A stretch of 64,000 nt of DNA from Rhizobium sp. SL42 (GTDB taxonomy: Bacteria; Pseudomonadota; Alphaproteobacteria; Rhizobiales; Rhizobiaceae). The notes below the pieces were generated by a model. It did no database searches. It worked only from the letters and a program-made list of their open reading frames with translations, and had not been told where the DNA came from. The stretch's first letter is position 1, and every line of letters begins with the position of its first letter. Where the stretch lies: assembly GCF_021729845.1 (NCBI RefSeq), contig NZ_CP063397.1, positions 510,001 to 574,000 of the forward strand, given 5' to 3'. Below are positions 1 through 8,983 of the stretch, in pieces. The translations under genes and the position numbers were made by a program.

Positions 1-444
1 GGGGGACATCTTGAACTGATCGATGGCTCCCGCGACGCGATAGAGAGCGATTGTTGCGTCGGGCCGCGCGACCTTTACTGAGACATAGGCATCCGCGATG
101 CTTTCAGCCAGCTCTTCCAGCGGGCGGCCATTCGCTGCAATATCCACTCGCTCCAGCGCCTCAGCCACTTCTTTGAAATGACGTAGAAGGATGGCGAACA
201 GCAAAGCCTCCTTGTTGGGGAAGTACTGATACAGCGTTCCAACCGAAACGCCGCCGCGTTCCGCCACCCGTGTGGTGGTCAGCCGCGATAACCCTTCGCT
301 CAGCAAAACCTGAATGGCGGCTTCGTGGATCGCTTCCACGGTGACCCCCGATCGCGATTGAACTGGGGTTTTCCGGGGTTTTAGACGTTGCGGCACAACC
401 TGAGAGGCGTCTTTCAAAATGCGAATTCCCAACTGAAGGATCAT
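1..444 (-). CDS. TetR/AcrR family regulator, C-terminus cut by window edge
   Basis: The frame stays open from an ATG at 444 to the window edge, giving 148 N-terminal residues. A TetR-type DNA-binding domain is clear at about residues 35-82, with the recognition-helix pattern GVSVGTLYQYFPNKEALL typical of the family. The ligand-binding domain begins after it and is cut off. The first ~28 residues are a basic extension, so the true start could lie further in. The gene is divergent from the TRAP solute-binding protein at 585, with 140 bp between them. A role in controlling that neighbour is an inference from position only. The ligand cannot be told. Confidence 0.85.
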   Translation of the reverse strand, partial: MILQLGIRILKDASQVVPQRLKPRKTPVQSRSGVTVEAIHEAAIQVLLSEGLSRLTTTRVAERGGVSVGTLYQYFPNKEALLFAILLRHFKEVAEALERVDIAANGRPLEELAESIADAYVSVKVARPDATIALYRVAGAIDQFKMSP

Positions 445-503
445 TCAGATATACATATGGGCATTCCCCGATCAAGTGAGGGGTCAACGGAACCTTGTCA
501 TAT

Positions 504-523
504 GGCTCCAGATGATCGGAGCC
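504..523. promoter_or_regulatory. Inverted repeat, possible TetR operator
   Basis: GGCTCC and GGAGCC form a perfect 6-bp inverted repeat separated by 8 bp, inside the 140-bp divergent gap between the TetR gene and the TRAP binding protein. Dyads in such gaps are common TetR operators, but the arms are short and chance cannot be excluded. Confidence 0.25.
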
Positions 524-584
524 TTTCTTGACAGGCAAGACACTCTTTTCCCGCTCGCGTCAGGGTTAACATGAAGGTAGCGAT

Positions 585-1679
585 ATGACCGAATTCAGCA
601 AAGGCTCCATTGGAAACGGGTTCAGCCGCAGGATGTTTATCGCCTCGGCAATTGGCGCGGCCGCATCGACGCCATTGATCGTGAATGCAGCCGCTCAGGG
701 GATCACGGGGTCTACCCGCATTCTGAGGTTTAGTGATCACGAACCGCTTGGCGGAATGCGCACACGATTTCTCAAAGATGTCGTATTCCCGGCAATCGAG
801 AAGGAGTCGAACGGCCGCCTAAAAATCAAGGATCACTGGAACGGCGAGATTGCAGCCGCCTATGATGCATTGGGTGCCGTCACGAAGGGCACAACCGACA
901 TCGGTACGGTGGTACCGGAATATACGGCCAAGCAGATGCCGCTGCACCAGATATTCAAAAGCTTCATCCGAGGCCCCATCGGCGGCCGACAGATTGAATT
1001 CTTTGATCGCGTCTATTCGGAAATTCCCGCTTTCCCAGCAGAACTCGACGACAATAACATCGTTCAAATCTACTTCGGCACAGGATACCCGGTCGCATTT
1101 TTCAGCAACGAGCCGATGGTCGACCTCGATAAGCTGAAGGGTGGCCGATGGCGGTCTGCAAGTTTCTGGCATCTGGATTTTCTCAGGAATTACGGGGCAA
1201 CTCCCGTCACCATGCACTGGGGACCAGAAATCCCGGCTGCCCTGAGGGCGAAGACGCTCGATGGCCTGATGGTGAACGTCGACAGCGGCTACATGCTGAA
1301 GGTACACGAAAACGCGCCCCATGTTCTGGTTTCAAAGGACCTGTGGCTGGGTCATGTTTACATCCTCGCTATGAACAAGGACGTCTGGAAAAGCCTTGCC
1401 CAGGAAGACCAGGACGCCATCATCCGGGCCGCCCGGAAATCCTATGCGGGATTGGATGCGGTCATGGGCGAAAGCTTCGAAACGCAATTGGAAGATTTGA
1501 AGAAGGCAGGTGCGACCGTACGTGTGCTCACTGCCGAAGAGGTAAAGCAGTTCGAAGCCGCAACCAGATACAAGGATGTTCAGTCCGCGTGGGCGCAAGG
1601 CCAGCAAGCCGAGGGTGTCGCCAATGTTGCACCTGCCATCGAGAGCGTTTCATCTATCATGGCTGATTTCATCGAGTAG
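585..1679 (+). CDS. Orphan TRAP transporter solute-binding protein (DctP family)
   Basis: A 364-residue periplasmic binding protein of the DctP/TRAP type. The N-terminus carries a twin-arginine-like signal (SRRMFIAS near residue 15, then an Ala-rich hydrophobic stretch to about residue 37), so export through Tat is likely. The rest has the usual DctP layout, including an early FSDHEP segment and the PGWN-like ligand-domain pattern seen in this family. TRAP systems need DctQ and DctM membrane subunits, and neither lies downstream: the next gene is convergent. It is therefore an orphan binding protein here, either served by distant subunits or the remnant of a transferred operon. Codon use looks less GC-rich than the core genes to its right. 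The substrate is unknown. Confidence 0.85.
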   Translation: MTEFSKGSIGNGFSRRMFIASAIGAAASTPLIVNAAAQGITGSTRILRFSDHEPLGGMRTRFLKDVVFPAIEKESNGRLKIKDHWNGEIAAAYDALGAVTKGTTDIGTVVPEYTAKQMPLHQIFKSFIRGPIGGRQIEFFDRVYSEIPAFPAELDDNNIVQIYFGTGYPVAFFSNEPMVDLDKLKGGRWRSASFWHLDFLRNYGATPVTMHWGPEIPAALRAKTLDGLMVNVDSGYMLKVHENAPHVLVSKDLWLGHVYILAMNKDVWKSLAQEDQDAIIRAARKSYAGLDAVMGESFETQLEDLKKAGATVRVLTAEEVKQFEAATRYKDVQSAWAQGQQAEGVANVAPAIESVSSIMADFIE

Positions 1680-1771
1680 AATATCCTGCGGCCGCTTTTG
1701 GCGCAAACCAGCCATGGCATCTCCAAGACTCACCCCCGCACCCGGCCCGCCCGTCTTTCCCACGACCGCCC

Positions 1772-2713
1772 CTAAACCAGCGTCTCCTGCCACGCCTTCA
1801 GCTTGGCGAGCGACACGCCGATGCCGCCGCAGACTTCGATCAGCGGGTTCCGGAACCGCGACAAGAGCCCGGCATGCACATCGGCCACGGCCAGCGCCGC
1901 CCCGCAGGCCGGCTCGACCAGGATGCGATAGGCGTCGGCAAACTTCAGGCAGGCGGCAACGGCTTGCGCATCGCTGACCGTCACGCTCTCGATCGGATGG
2001 CTGTTCGGTAGCTCGAAGACATGTTGCGCCACCTGGCGGGCGCCGAGAGAATTGGCAATCGAGGTGATCGCCGGCAGCGTTACCCGCTCGCCGGCAACAA
2101 TCGCTGCATTGAGCGAAGCCGCTCCTTCGGTTTCGACGGCGATCACCGGCACATGCGAAAGCCCGTTGCGCCGCAACCCCTCGACGATACCCGCCATCAG
2201 CCCGCCGCCGCCGACGCTGGCGATGACGCAGTCGAATTCCGCCCCCTTCGCCACCACTTCGTCGATCAGCGTGCCATGACCTTCCCACAGCAGCGGATGG
2301 TCGAAGGGATGCACATAGGCCGCCTTGCGCGTCTCGGCGAGGGCGATCGCATGGGCATTCGCCGCGTCGAACACCGAGCCATGCACGAGAACGGCGGCCC
2401 CCGTCGCCGCAATCAGCAGTCTTACCTCGACCGAGGTCGTTTCCGGCACCACGATCGTCACCGGCACGCCGAGCGCACGGCCCGCATAGGCTGCCGCAAT
2501 GCCGGCATTGCCGCCCGAGGCGCAGAAGATCTCCCGCGCGCCTTTTTCCACCGCGTGCTGGCAAAGCCGGCCGACGCCGCGCAGCTTGAAACTGCCGGAC
2601 GGCTGCAGCGCATCGAGCTTCAGCCAGAGCGGCCGGCCGCTTTCGCTATAGGCTTCGGGCGCGCGAAACAGCGGCGTATCGATATGCAGGGCAGGCGCGG
2701 GCATGGGTGTCAT
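1772..2713 (-). CDS. PLP-dependent serine/threonine dehydratase-like enzyme
   Basis: A 313-residue fold-type II PLP enzyme. The lysine that would bind PLP is Lys43 in SGSFKLRG, the phosphate-binding loop is SGGNAG at 66-71, and a second glycine loop GGGGL lies near residue 175. The C-terminal VCGGIG segment resembles the short serine dehydratases rather than biosynthetic IlvA, and no ACT regulatory domain follows. Likely reaction: deamination of L-serine or L-threonine to a 2-oxo acid and ammonia in the cytoplasm. The frame is open upstream to 2926, but that part is repeat-like and not homologous in look, so the ATG at 2713 was taken. It is divergent from leuB. Confidence 0.85.
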   Translation of the reverse strand: MTPMPAPALHIDTPLFRAPEAYSESGRPLWLKLDALQPSGSFKLRGVGRLCQHAVEKGAREIFCASGGNAGIAAAYAGRALGVPVTIVVPETTSVEVRLLIAATGAAVLVHGSVFDAANAHAIALAETRKAAYVHPFDHPLLWEGHGTLIDEVVAKGAEFDCVIASVGGGGLMAGIVEGLRRNGLSHVPVIAVETEGAASLNAAIVAGERVTLPAITSIANSLGARQVAQHVFELPNSHPIESVTVSDAQAVAACLKFADAYRILVEPACGAALAVADVHAGLLSRFRNPLIEVCGGIGVSLAKLKAWQETLV

Positions 2714-2726
2714 CGGGTCACCGGAT

Positions 2727-2765
2727 TTGGACAGGCAGAAATTGGACAGGTCGGAATTGGATTGG
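2727..2765. repeat. Three 15-bp-spaced direct repeats before the dehydratase
   Basis: TTGGACAGG occurs at 2727 and 2742, and a degenerate copy TTGGATTGG at 2757, giving an exact 15-bp period. The array sits 14 bp upstream of the dehydratase ATG (2713) in its leader. It could be an iteron-like operator or a simple tandem expansion. Confidence 0.5.
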
Positions 2766-2949
2766 CCCGCTTTTTTACAGGCCCGTTTTGGATAGGGATG
2801 TGTCCTTGTGACCGCCAAACGCCCGCCCGTCAACCGATCAGGATGCGACGGCACACCCCGCAAACCGTACCGTTTCCGCCCCTTGCTCGCTTGAAATGCC
2901 GGGGGTCGGGGTCTAAGAAACCGCAACTTGTTTTTCAGCGGAGGCTATC

Positions 2950-4062
2950 ATGACTGAGCGCAATCTTCTTCTTCTGCCCGGCGACGGCATCGGCCCGGAG
3001 GCCATGGCCGAGGTTCGCAAGATCATCGCCTATATGAATGCCGAGAAGGCTGCCGGCTTCGTCATCGAGGAAGGCCTGGTCGGCGGCTCCGCCTATGATG
3101 CCCATGGCGCAGCGATCTCGGAAGAAGACATGGCCAAGGCGCTTGCCGCCGATGCCGTGCTGTTCGGCGCCGTCGGCGGTCCGAAATGGGATGACGTGCC
3201 CTACGAGGTGCGCCCGGAAGCCGGCCTGCTGCGCCTGCGCAAGGATCTCGAGCTTTTCGCCAACCTGCGCCCGGCGATCTGCTATCCGGCGCTCGCCAAC
3301 GCCTCGTCGCTGAAGCCCGAGCTGGTCGAGGGCCTTGACATCCTGATCGTCCGCGAACTGACCGGCGGCGTCTATTTCGGCGAGCCGAAGACCATCACCG
3401 ACCTCGGCAACGGCCAGAAGCGCGCCATCGACACCCAGGTCTACGACACCTACGAGATCGAGCGCATCTCCGCTGTCGCCTTCGAACTGGCCCGCACCCG
3501 CGGCAACCGCGTCTGCTCGATGGAAAAGCGCAATGTGATGAAGTCCGGCGTCCTGTGGAACCAGGTCGTCACCGCAACGCACAAGGAAAAGTATTCCGAC
3601 GTCAAGCTCGAGCACATGCTGGCAGACGCCGGCGGCATGCAGCTCGTTCGTGCGCCAAAACAGTTCGACGTCATCGTCACCGACAACCTGTTCGGCGACA
3701 TGCTGTCAGACGTCGCCGCCATGCTGACCGGCTCGCTCGGCATGCTGCCGTCGGCCTCGCTCGGCGCGCCCGATGCCAAGACCGGCAAGCGCAAGGCGCT
3801 CTACGAGCCGGTACATGGCTCGGCCCCCGACATCGCCGGCCGCGGCATTGCCAATCCGATCGCCATGATCGCCTCGTTCGCCATGTGCCTGCGCTACTCG
3901 TTCAACATGGTCGAGGAAGCCGACCGGCTGGAAAAGGCGATCGCCAACGTGCTCGACAAGGGCATCCGCACCGGCGACATCATGGCCGAAGGCGCAACAG
4001 AGGTCGGCACCGTCGAAATGGGCGATGCGATCCTCGCCGAATTCAAGGCCCTGTCGGCCTGA
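2950..4062 (+). CDS. leuB: 3-isopropylmalate dehydrogenase
   Basis: A 370-residue decarboxylating dehydrogenase that oxidises 3-isopropylmalate with NAD+ in leucine synthesis. The full length fits LeuB. Visible family features are the N-terminal [10 protein letters not shown], the [12 protein letters not shown] substrate loop with its Arg and Tyr, the metal-binding [13 protein letters not shown] segment, and the C-terminal GSAPDIAG nucleotide-binding loop. It is transcribed alone: a strong intrinsic terminator follows at 4094. Its partner leuC lies 37 kb downstream and leuD is not in the window. Start at 2950 follows a GGAGG-like site. Confidence 0.97.
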   Translation: MTERNLLLLPGDGIGPEAMAEVRKIIAYMNAEKAAGFVIEEGLVGGSAYDAHGAAISEEDMAKALAADAVLFGAVGGPKWDDVPYEVRPEAGLLRLRKDLELFANLRPAICYPALANASSLKPELVEGLDILIVRELTGGVYFGEPKTITDLGNGQKRAIDTQVYDTYEIERISAVAFELARTRGNRVCSMEKRNVMKSGVLWNQVVTATHKEKYSDVKLEHMLADAGGMQLVRAPKQFDVIVTDNLFGDMLSDVAAMLTGSLGMLPSASLGAPDAKTGKRKALYEPVHGSAPDIAGRGIANPIAMIASFAMCLRYSFNMVEEADRLEKAIANVLDKGIRTGDIMAEGATEVGTVEMGDAILAEFKALSA

Positions 4063-4093
4063 TCGATCCCTTTCGCCTAGGCGAAAACAGTCA

Positions 4094-4120
4094 ACGGCGC
4101 GGAGCAATCCGCGCCGTTTT
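4094..4120 (+). terminator. Intrinsic terminator of leuB
   Basis: A 10-bp perfect GC-rich stem (ACGGCGCGGA with TCCGCGCCGT) closed by a GCAA tetraloop and followed by a short T run, 32 bp after the leuB stop. Confidence 0.85.
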
Positions 4121-4411
4121 GCGTTGTCCCATCCGGCGCTCCCTTTGGCCACATCGCTTTGTCGTCCCGCCTTTCGTCGCGATGGACTGCCAGGCAATGC
4201 TCACAACTGCGTGAGAATCCCGCCGCCTCCCTGAGCAGCAGCAATCCGGACACATCTCTCGAGCGTAATCAGGACAGACAAAGCCTGAGGTCCGCCGCGG
4301 CCGTCGCGACAGATCGCCCAAAATCCGGCCTGAACTAAGCCGGCCTGAACTAGCCAAACTTCGACCAGACGCCATGACAAACCGCCTCAACAAGCCGCCT
4401 CAACAAGCCAT
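4121..4411. other. Non-coding stretch upstream of the rpoH2 promoter
   Basis: About 290 bp between the leuB terminator and the rpoH2 promoter. No credible gene is seen on either strand. It holds two separate tandem duplications (4325-4352 and 4382-4407), described separately. Confidence 0.6.
4325..4407. repeat. Two tandem duplications upstream of rpoH2
   Basis: CCGGCCTGAACTA is present at 4325-4337 and again at 4340-4352 (15-bp period). CCGCCTCAACAAG is present at 4382-4394 and 4395-4407 (13-bp period). The second pair ends 5 bp before the GGAAC of the predicted EcfG promoter. Confidence 0.6.
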
Positions 4412-4436
4412 GGAACATCCGCGCCCTTTGTCCGTT
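4412..4436 (+). promoter_or_regulatory. EcfG (general stress sigma factor) promoter of rpoH2
   Basis: GGAAC at 4412-4416 and CGTT at 4433-4436 are separated by 16 bp, an exact match to the alphaproteobacterial EcfG/RpoE2 consensus GGAAC-N16/17-CGTT. It lies 66 bp before the rpoH2 ATG. Control of rpoH2 by RpoE2 is known in Sinorhizobium meliloti. Confidence 0.75.
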
Positions 4437-4502
4437 GATGCTGAAATGCGCAAATGAGGCTCTTGCCAGCAAACGGTCCGCACCGACCATGGAGAGATTT
4501 CG

Positions 4503-5375
4503 ATGAAAGCCATGTCCGCTGACAGACACATCATCAAATATGCGATGTCGCAGCCCTACCTCGAACGGCAGGAAGAGCTGGATCTGGCGATCCGCTGGAA
4601 GGACAACAACGACCAGGATGCGCGCAACCGCATCGCCCAGGCGCATATGCGCCTCGTCATCGCCATGGCCTCGAAATTCCGGGGCTTCGGCCTGCCGCTC
4701 AACGACATGATCCAGGAAGGCTATATCGGCCTTCTCGAAGCCGCCGCCCGCTTCGACCCCGGTCGCGAGGTGCGCTTCTCGACCTATGCCGGCTGGTGGA
4801 TCCGCGCCTCGATGCAGGATTATATCCTGCGCAACTGGTCGATCGTGCGCGGCGGCACCAGTTCGTCGCAAAAGGCGCTGTTCTTCAACCTGCGCCGCCT
4901 GCGCGCCAAGCTCGCCCAGGGCGACAACCGGTTGAGCGATCAGGCCATCCACCAGGAAATCGCCTCCGCGCTCGGCGTCAGCCTCGCCGACGTGCAGTCG
5001 ATGGACGCCCGCCTGACCGGCAATGACGCCTCGTTGCAGACCCCCGTCGCCGGTCGCCATGGCGAAGGCACAGAGCAGCTCGACATGCTGGAAAGCAACG
5101 AAACCCTGCCGGACGAGCAGGTAACCAGCATCATCGACGGCGAACGCTGGACCGGCTGGCTGAAAACCGCCCTGACCCAGCTCAACGAACGCGAAAGCCG
5201 CATCATCAAGGCCCGCCGCCTGACCGAAGACGGCGCCACGCTCGAAGAGCTCGGCGTCGAACTCGGCATCTCCAAGGAACGCGTCCGCCAGATCGAGACC
5301 CGTGCGCTGGAAAAGCTGAAATCCGCGCTCACCACCCGCGTACCGGCAGCCAGCCGCTACGAGATGGCCTATTGA
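4503..5375 (+). CDS. rpoH2: RNA polymerase sigma-32 factor, RpoH2 type
   Basis: A 290-residue heat-shock/stress sigma factor. Region 2 (about 35-110) contains the core-binding and -10-recognition helices with DMIQEGYIGLLEA and FSTYAGWWIRASMQDYI. The RpoH box QKALFFNLR is at 123-131 and marks it as sigma-32 rather than another group-3 sigma. Region 4.2 with GISKERVRQIE forms the C-terminal helix-turn-helix. Rhizobia carry two rpoH genes; the divergent region-3 sequence and the EcfG-type promoter directly upstream favour RpoH2, which acts in general stress and oxidative response. Start at 4503 has a GGAGAG site 8 bp upstream; Met4 is an alternative. Confidence 0.93.
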   Translation: MKAMSADRHIIKYAMSQPYLERQEELDLAIRWKDNNDQDARNRIAQAHMRLVIAMASKFRGFGLPLNDMIQEGYIGLLEAAARFDPGREVRFSTYAGWWIRASMQDYILRNWSIVRGGTSSSQKALFFNLRRLRAKLAQGDNRLSDQAIHQEIASALGVSLADVQSMDARLTGNDASLQTPVAGRHGEGTEQLDMLESNETLPDEQVTSIIDGERWTGWLKTALTQLNERESRIIKARRLTEDGATLEELGVELGISKERVRQIETRALEKLKSALTTRVPAASRYEMAY

Positions 5376-5394
5376 GGGCCGTCAGGGATTAAGC

Positions 5395-5428
5395 AAAAGA
5401 AGCCGGTGGAAACGCCGGCTTCTTTTTT
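5395..5428. terminator. Bidirectional terminator between rpoH2 and the cyclase gene
   Basis: AAAAGAAGCCGG pairs with CCGGCTTCTTTT around a short GAAA loop, flanked by A and T runs on the two sides. It can end rpoH2 on the plus strand and the convergent cyclase gene on the minus strand. Confidence 0.85.
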
Positions 5429-5521
5429 CCCTGCGTTACATGAGCGAAACCTTGGCACCATTTTGAAAGCAGCCATGGCGAAATGGCTGGACTTGACCTT
5501 CACGTCGGCGAGCAGACCGGC

Positions 5522-6928
5522 TCACGACAGTGCGAAAATCCTCACCTCGCGCCCGATACCGTGCAGCTCCTCCATCCGGGAGGCCGATGTGATGCCCCCG
5601 TTGCGCAGGATCTGTGAAACCTGGGCGTCCCCGACGATCGCCTCCGTCGTCATGATCACATTCGGATCGGCAAGGCCCTGGACACGCGACGCGATATTGA
5701 CGGTTTGGCCGAAATAGTCCTGACGGTCGTTCAGGTTGACGGCAAGGCATGGTCCCTCATGGATGCCGATCTTCAGGAGAAGGTCGTCGCTGCCGTGTTC
5801 GGTATTCAGCCGCAGCATCGCCTCGCGCATCCTGAGCGCAGCCGAAACCGCCCGGTCCGGGCTCGGAAAGGTCGCCATCACGGCATCGCCTATGGTCTTG
5901 ACCACGGCTCCCGCCTCGGTGGCGACGATCTCGTGAAGAACCCGGAAATGCGCCCGCACCAGATCGAAAGCGGCAAGATCGCCGACACGCTCATAGAGCG
6001 CAGTCGAGCCTCTGAGGTCGGTGAACAGGAATGTCAGGCTGGTGATCTTGAGGCGCTGGTCGACGTCGAGCGTATCGGTCCGATAGATGTCCCGAAAACT
6101 CTGGTTCGTCAGCAGCCGCTTGGCCGTCAGAAAGGCGCGCCTGCGGCCCAGAAGCTCGTGCAGATCGTCTCCAGCGATGCAGACATTCGGCACCACCCTG
6201 CGATCGGTGTGGTTTTCGAGGGTCAGCCGCAGCTGGCCGGGACGCAGGATCAGCGTTTCATTCGGCGTGTGCGCCCGGCTCATGACCATCGAGAGGTTCT
6301 GGCGCTCTTCGGTTGGCTCGCCCTGCACGTCGATGAATTGCGCCGAATGCGTCACCGCATCGAAGATGATGACGAACTGCGCCGGCAGCTGCAGCGAAAC
6401 GAAAGCCTTCTCGCCCGGCGCAAGCTCGATCATCTCCAGAAGGATGCGTTCGAACCGCGTCTCCAGATCATCCGGCAGGTCCACGCCGGAGCTGAAAAAG
6501 ATCTGCCGGTAATATTCAAGCGGAGACAGCCGATCAGGGTCGTGGGCCGCAATTTTGCGCACTCTCGGACTGACGGTAAAGGTGACCTCGACCATCTCGT
6601 CGAGGGTCGGTTCGTATCCGGCCGCGCAGAGCGCACAGTGGTAGGTGTCCTGGACCACTCCCTTGAGGGTGGCACCGCTGTCGAGGACGCCGCCGCATCC
6701 AGGGCAAAGGACATTCCAGGTCATCTCGAATGCGCCGATACGGGCGGCATGGAGAAGCGCCGCGATCGTCTTCTCCGCATCGAGATGATGTTTGTCGGCA
6801 AAGGCAAGCGCATTGATACGATTGAGGTCGCGGTCCGAGCCATGCCGGACAACGTTTTCGATACACGCCACAGTCTGCGGGTCAGCCGCCTGTCGCAGGG
6901 TGGAAAAAAGCACGTCCATTTCACTCAT
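5522..6928 (-). CDS. Class III adenylate/guanylate cyclase with DUF5939-type sensor region
   Basis: A 468-residue soluble protein. The N-terminal ~280 residues look like the DUF5939 region found before such cyclases and include a zinc-ribbon-like set of cysteines (75, 78, 98, 101). The C-terminal ~175 residues are a class III cyclase domain. The metal-binding aspartates are in FLFTDLRGST and IGDAVMATF, and the SRVQGLAD segment carries transition-state-type residues. Likely reaction: ATP to cAMP, though GTP cannot be excluded by eye. No membrane segment is seen. The ORF is open to 7075, but the ATG at 6928 has a GGAGA site and begins where family-like sequence begins. It stands alone, convergent with rpoH2. 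A cAMP-binding-like protein lies 30 kb away (36956). Confidence 0.88.
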   Translation of the reverse strand: MSEMDVLFSTLRQAADPQTVACIENVVRHGSDRDLNRINALAFADKHHLDAEKTIAALLHAARIGAFEMTWNVLCPGCGGVLDSGATLKGVVQDTYHCALCAAGYEPTLDEMVEVTFTVSPRVRKIAAHDPDRLSPLEYYRQIFFSSGVDLPDDLETRFERILLEMIELAPGEKAFVSLQLPAQFVIIFDAVTHSAQFIDVQGEPTEERQNLSMVMSRAHTPNETLILRPGQLRLTLENHTDRRVVPNVCIAGDDLHELLGRRRAFLTAKRLLTNQSFRDIYRTDTLDVDQRLKITSLTFLFTDLRGSTALYERVGDLAAFDLVRAHFRVLHEIVATEAGAVVKTIGDAVMATFPSPDRAVSAALRMREAMLRLNTEHGSDDLLLKIGIHEGPCLAVNLNDRQDYFGQTVNIASRVQGLADPNVIMTTEAIVGDAQVSQILRNGGITSASRMEELHGIGREVRIFALS

Positions 6929-7186
6929 GAGACAAGTCTCCGTGCGGAACCCACGGCGGACGACGCCAGGACCGCAATCATACCATGGGATTGCAAGTGT
7001 CCTAAAGAAAATCGATAGGCCGGGATGCCGTTCGTTCCCCGATCTGCTTGGATCATCCCTATGGGGTGCCGGCATGCGAGGATATCCCGGCTGTTTCGGT
7101 AGCCACCTCGAGCAGATCGCCTCCGGGTTCGGGACGTAGCCACCGGCCCCACCCAGCGCACGACCGGGCTCTCAGTGAGGAAAACC

Positions 7187-8713
7187 TCACTCGGAGATGA
7201 TCTTAACCCGCATGCCCGGTGCCACCGTCGATGTCGGTCCCAGCGCGTTGATCAGCCGGAACAGTTCGAGCTTGCGATCGGTGCCCATCATCCGGGCCGA
7301 CAGCGTGCCGATATCGTCCTTTGCCCCGACGGTGACGACACGAACCCTGAGCGGCTTCAATGTCGCGGCTTCCTCCGGCGAGATCCGCCGGAAGCTCGTG
7401 CGCAGCTGCTGCGCCGTCGGCTCCAGCGCCGCGCTGCCCTTCGGCACGGCGGTGAGGAAGCGGAAGATCTGCGTGCCGATGCGGATCACGGTAATGTCGA
7501 AGTCCCAGCGATCAGCCGAGGCCCGGGCCGTTGCCGCCTCCAGCCCGTTGATCGTGGTCATCTGGATGGTTTCCGGCAAAAGGCCGGTTACCCAGCCGCT
7601 GGAAATATAATTCGACAGTGTCATCTTCTGGCTGTCGGCGACGCCGTCGAAGCGGATCGCCACATCGCCCGGCCCGGTAGCCAGCACGGCCTCGACCTTG
7701 TTGTCGATCTGGAAGCCCGCCGGCACGTCGAAGCGGATGCCGAGCGTGCCATGCAGGAAGGTCTGGCCGCGCACATAGCCTTCCTGCGGGCTGTCGCCAT
7801 AGAGCAGGCCGTTGATGCCGTTCAGATAATAATCGCGCCCGGTCTCGCCATGCGTGCCTTCCGGCCCGAAGGCCCTTGCATGGCGCTTGGCGAGATCGAC
7901 GCGCTGCGGCGCGTTCGGATGGCTCGACAAGAAGTCGAGACTCTGGTCGGCATCGGGATCGACCGAAGTGAACTGGCTGTAGCGCGCCATCGAATCGAGG
8001 AAACGCGCCGCCGCATAGGGGTCGTATCCGGCCTCGCCCAGCGTGCGAACGCCGATCACGTCGGCCTGCAACTCCTGCTGACGCGAAAACGCGGCAAGCC
8101 GCAACTTGCCCCGGGCAAGCGCCTGCTTGCCGGCCAGGTCGCTCGACAGGACTTCCGCCACCACCCGGCTGGCGATCACTTCCGCCTCTTCGCGGCGCTG
8201 CCGCTCGATGCCGTGATTGGCGGTCACATGCGCCATCTCGTGGCTGAGCACAGCTGCGACTTCCGACGCGTCATTGGCCAGCGCCAGCAGCCCGCGCGTC
8301 ACATAGAGATAACCGCCCGGCAGCGCGAACGCGTTGATCGCCGGCGAATTGAGGATGGTGATGCGGTAGGACTGGTTCGGATTTTCCGATACCGCCGTCA
8401 GCGCCCCGGCAATGCGGGCGACAAGCCGTTCGGTCTTGGCATCGGAATATTCGCCGCCATAGGACGCCACGATGCGCGGATGTTCGCGTGCGCCCATCTG
8501 CGCCCGCGGATCGTCCTTCTGCACCTCGTCGACGATCTGCGGATTGGTCGACGGCGCAACGCTCGGCACATAGGCCTGTTCGAACAGGGACTGGCAGGAC
8601 GACAGCAGGAGGCCAAGGCTGACGATGCCAGCTATCGACGAGACAAACCTCGCGGACCCGCGCCACCGAACAGTCTCGGCGGCCAACGCGCTGTTCCCGG
8701 TCAAAAACTGCAT
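7187..8713 (-). CDS. M48 family zinc metalloprotease, lipoprotein, with LysM-like C-terminus
   Basis: A 508-residue envelope protease of the BepA/LoiP type. A signal peptide ends in the lipobox LLSSC (Cys40), so it is probably a periplasm-facing lipoprotein. The catalytic zinc site is HEMAH at 158-162, with the third ligand Glu in ELQAD near 216. Proline-flanked repeats follow. The last ~55 residues (VTVGAKDDIGTLS ... PGMRVKI) resemble a single LysM-like module, which could tether it to peptidoglycan. Related proteases degrade misfolded outer-membrane proteins. The gene is monocistronic by spacing. The 270-bp gap upstream (8714-8983) separates it from thiQ. Confidence 0.9.
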   Translation of the reverse strand: MQFLTGNSALAAETVRWRGSARFVSSIAGIVSLGLLLSSCQSLFEQAYVPSVAPSTNPQIVDEVQKDDPRAQMGAREHPRIVASYGGEYSDAKTERLVARIAGALTAVSENPNQSYRITILNSPAINAFALPGGYLYVTRGLLALANDASEVAAVLSHEMAHVTANHGIERQRREEAEVIASRVVAEVLSSDLAGKQALARGKLRLAAFSRQQELQADVIGVRTLGEAGYDPYAAARFLDSMARYSQFTSVDPDADQSLDFLSSHPNAPQRVDLAKRHARAFGPEGTHGETGRDYYLNGINGLLYGDSPQEGYVRGQTFLHGTLGIRFDVPAGFQIDNKVEAVLATGPGDVAIRFDGVADSQKMTLSNYISSGWVTGLLPETIQMTTINGLEAATARASADRWDFDITVIRIGTQIFRFLTAVPKGSAALEPTAQQLRTSFRRISPEEAATLKPLRVRVVTVGAKDDIGTLSARMMGTDRKLELFRLINALGPTSTVAPGMRVKIISE

Positions 8714-8983
8714 CCTGCCCCTTTGCCTAAACCTTCGTCAGCGCCTGTCGAGCCCGAGATCCCGGTCGATGGCCACGCAATCTGCCTGCCAACCAAACCG
8801 AGAATCGGTCCATCCCATCAAGCATCTGCCGCCATTTCACACAATGCGAAAAAACCGCATGCTGAATAAGATAGTGGCGACACACGATATGACCAAGGCT
8901 TGTTAACGCCAAGCACCCATTCCCTTGGCGCATGACACCGGCGAACGACGAAATTAAGGCGAAGGCGGCCCGCCAGTATCCGG

